The notes under the pieces were generated by a model. It saw only the letters and a list, made by a program, of their open reading frames with translations, had not been told where the DNA came from and made no database searches. From Cyclobacteriaceae bacterium (GTDB lineage: Bacteria; Bacteroidota; Bacteroidia; Cytophagales; Cyclobacteriaceae): a stretch of DNA of 64,000 nt. The stretch spans positions 1 through 64,000 of the forward strand of contig JAEUUJ010000076.1 in assembly GCA_016786495.1 (NCBI GenBank). The letters are read 5' to 3'. Within the stretch, counting starts at the first letter, position 1, and every line of letters starts with the position of its first letter. Positions 63,238-64,000 of the stretch are shown piece after piece. Made by a program: the position numbers and the translations under genes.

Positions 63238-63444
63238 ATGGCAGTACTTCTCGTTTCTATTTTTTTATTGGCAGTTCATCTTGTTTTGGCCGGCAACCGC
63301 CTGACAGACTTATTCACCAAAAGCCGGAGGAACAACAAGTTCCAATGGATGATGATTATCCTCCTCGTGCCCTTTATTGGTGTAGTGGCGTATAACCTGA
63401 CCATGCGGAGGCAGAAGGCTTCCCGGAAGACACTGTTATTCTAA
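63238..63444 (+). CDS. Small membrane protein, PLDc_N-like
   Basis: The 68-aa protein has two hydrophobic segments (MAVLLVSIFLLAVHLVLAGN and QWMMIILLVPFIGVVAYNLT). The second, WMMIILLVPFIGVVAYN, matches the PLDc_N pattern (W...hhhPxhGxhxY) of cardiolipin-synthase N-terminal regions. Here it lies separate from the PLD catalytic gene, 86 bp downstream of it, so the two may work together. A perfect hairpin covers the region just before its start codon. Confidence 0.7.
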   Translation: MAVLLVSIFLLAVHLVLAGNRLTDLFTKSRRNNKFQWMMIILLVPFIGVVAYNLTMRRQKASRKTLLF

Positions 63445-63456
63445 CCGGTAGTCCGC

Positions 63457-63918
63457 TCAGTTAAAATGGTATAGGAACACCAGAATCGCGTTGAACGCGG
63501 GCTTGGCGTTGTCTTTAATCTCCAGCGTAACATCAACCTCAAATTTCGTAACGCCCCGTAAGTTTACAATGGAGTGAAGCTTGGCGCGCATGCGTACTTC
63601 GCTGTTCACGAGTACAGGTTGATTGAACTTCAGACTGGATATTCCGTAATTGATCATCATTTTCACATTGCGGAATTCGGCAATCTGATCCCACAAATGC
63701 GGAACGAGCGACAGCGTGAGGTACCCATGTGCGATGGTGCTCTTAAATGCAGTCTCCGTTTCCGCGCGCTTCGGATCGGTATGAATCCATTGATGATCCA
63801 GTGTTGCATCGGCAAACATATTGATCTGCTCCTGGCTGATTTTCAGGTAGCCGGATACGCCAAGTTCTTTACCTTTGTATGTTTCAAATTCTTCGTAGCT
63901 GCTGATCAGGAGGGGCAT
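63457..63918 (-). CDS. MaoC-family (hotdog) dehydratase/hydratase
   Basis: The protein is 153 aa from the ATG at 63918 (MPLLISSYEEFETYKGKELG); a TTG at 63981 would add 21 residues of poor quality and was not used. The hydratase motif FADATLDHQWIHTDPKRA (~35-52), with catalytic Asp and His, is followed by AHGYLTLSLVPHLW, the conserved hotdog helix. Such enzymes hydrate enoyl-CoA thioesters. It faces the partial gene at 63975, with ~56 bp in between. Confidence 0.9.
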   Translation of the reverse strand: MPLLISSYEEFETYKGKELGVSGYLKISQEQINMFADATLDHQWIHTDPKRAETETAFKSTIAHGYLTLSLVPHLWDQIAEFRNVKMMINYGISSLKFNQPVLVNSEVRMRAKLHSIVNLRGVTKFEVDVTLEIKDNAKPAFNAILVFLYHFN

Positions 63919-63974
63919 GGGGTTCTGGGTTTGCACTAAAATAGTGAAATTTGAATTGGATAGGTTTACCGGCA

Positions 63975-64000
63975 ATGGCAAAAAAACAAAGCTTTACATT
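63975..64000 (+). CDS. Gene fragment at the right edge (start only)
   Basis: An ATG at 63975 opens MAKKQSFT and runs off the window. The leader sequence upstream is short and divergent from the MaoC gene. Eight codons are too few to support a family; included only because the start looks natural. Confidence 0.3.

Overview
The window comes from a member of the Bacteroidetes, most likely a Cytophagales-type bacterium. Four things point there: a giant secreted protein with a gliding-motility-type (type B) C-terminal domain next to a PorP/SprF gene; promoters of the TTG-N19-21-TAnnTTTG type; a carbamoyltransferase of the N-acyl-ornithine class in the arginine operon; and DUF6090-, DUF4349- and tricorn-like proteins typical of the phylum. 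No rRNA or tRNA gene, CRISPR array or phage was recognised.

Layout. 0-15.8 kb is housekeeping: a rsfS-ftsH-lpxH cluster (minus strand); birA followed by a MacB/LolD-type ABC transporter with a His-rich loop and a small secreted partner; a secreted sialidase-fold protein; a DsbA-like oxidoreductase; ahcY; an ECF sigma factor with a small membrane partner; two tandem DHFR/RibD-type reductases; a TlpA-like protein; a 9 x 21-bp minisatellite; and a TrmO-like gene. About 15.8-25.9 kb is an AT-richer accessory block of short minus-strand genes, mostly lipoproteins and other secreted or membrane proteins of unknown function. They are separated by attC-like inverted-repeat spacers, and at least three genes have complementary left and right boundaries. 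The block abuts the 3' end of a DASS-family transporter, and that 3' end is present three times, the extra copies lying inside the block. I read it as an integron-like cassette array without a visible integrase.

27.4-28.3 kb is a cluster of ~131-bp repeats, with dispersed relatives at 10.2, 30.8 and 32.0 kb. 28.3-36 kb carries an RRM protein, a DUF4349 lipoprotein, pgk, pfkA, a TsaC/Sua5 gene, a Nudix hydrolase, a newly noted 53-aa membrane protein and a GH20 hexosaminidase. 35.9-42.4 kb holds the 1760-aa type B T9SS cargo and its PorP/SprF partner, transcribed divergently.

43.2-52.6 kb is a single arginine operon: acyltransferase, argG, argC, proC, argD, argF', argB, argE-like, argH. It is preceded by a ~300-nt hairpin-rich leader. 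52.6-64 kb carries an M48 protease, a FtsX/MacB permease, a tricorn-like protease and four ~200-bp hairpin units lying beside a complete HUH (IS200/RAYT-type) transposase. It ends with a phospholipase-D-like lipoprotein with a small PLDc_N-like partner, and a MaoC-like hydratase.

The most unusual structures are the cassette-like array (16-26 kb), the transposase-linked hairpin array (60.2-61.6 kb) and the arginine-operon leader (43.26-43.56 kb).
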